A stretch of DNA of 64,000 bases from Tetragenococcus halophilus. GTDB lineage: Bacteria > Bacillota > Bacilli > Lactobacillales > Enterococcaceae. The notes under the pieces are model-generated. The model saw nothing but the letters and a program-made list of their open reading frames with translations. It did no database searches and had not been told where the DNA came from. A program made the position numbers and the translations under genes. Below are positions 63,917 through 64,000 of this stretch, in pieces (position 1 is the stretch's first letter; the number at the start of each line of letters is the position of its first letter). The stretch spans positions 109,190-173,189 of the forward strand of contig NZ_JAKEIT010000002.1 in the NCBI RefSeq assembly GCF_021474685.1. Reading direction: 5' to 3'.

Positions 63917-64000
63917 GTGATTTTTCCTTTACTTTCCTTAATTTTGCACAAACTTAACTATACTAAAAAATATGCTTTTTTTCAATGTGCAATAACAAAT

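Overview
This window is low-GC Firmicute chromosome. The gene order ftsX / pstSCABB-phoU / liaXYZ / hprK-lgt-gpsA-galU / pepQ-ccpA is, from memory, close to Enterococcus faecalis. That order, the liaXYZ trio and the Met and Gly T-boxes point to Enterococcaceae. Tetragenococcus is my best guess because of the base composition and the many intergenic repeats, but I could not test the genus.

Layout. 1-2200: the 3' part of ftsX, then a 1.37-kb IS3-family-ended island carrying a mazEF toxin-antitoxin pair. The island sits in the loop of the former ftsX/aldo-keto reductase terminator. 2195-15656: phosphate uptake and control (two pstS genes, pstC, pstA, two pstB, phoU, convergent phoP-pnpS), with the envelope-stress genes liaXYZ between phoU and the second pstS. 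15786-24480: HPr kinase, lipoprotein transferase, glycerol-3-phosphate dehydrogenase, GalU, small envelope proteins, PepQ and CcpA. HprK and CcpA are the two main regulators of carbon catabolite repression. 24610-29520: a Met T-box followed by metQ, a frameshifted metN, metI, an omega-amidase-like hydrolase and an aminotransferase, together a methionine uptake/salvage unit. 29520-31070: a decaying region with a broken AraC-type gene and a broken DUF1697 gene.

31113-50035: mixed housekeeping genes: class A PBP, tyrS, nfo, yneF, an RpiR-flanked 6-phospho-beta-glucosidase group, pgcA, a CzrA-like metal sensor, hom-thrB, the PPDK regulator, a Fur-family regulator and a CorC-like membrane protein. 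50111-51031: a lone osmoprotectant-binding lipoprotein. 51298-61911: the conserved rpsU-yqeY-phoH-pgpH-ybeY-dgkA-era-recO group, then a Gly T-box and glyQS. 61967-63916: an AEC transporter and a lipoprotein YidC, both on the minus strand.

The most unusual feature is a set of intergenic tandem arrays at about 3169-3292, 21734-21985, 29629-29745, 42291-42475 and 58164-58650. Their units are nearly all 41-42 bp (about 43-44 bp in one array), and most contain an inverted repeat. Two arrays share sequence (3169 and 58164); the others are unrelated in sequence but keep the same period and design. The clearest has an 11-bp perfect stem with a 7-nt loop in each 42-bp unit. No tRNA, rRNA, CRISPR array or prophage was seen.
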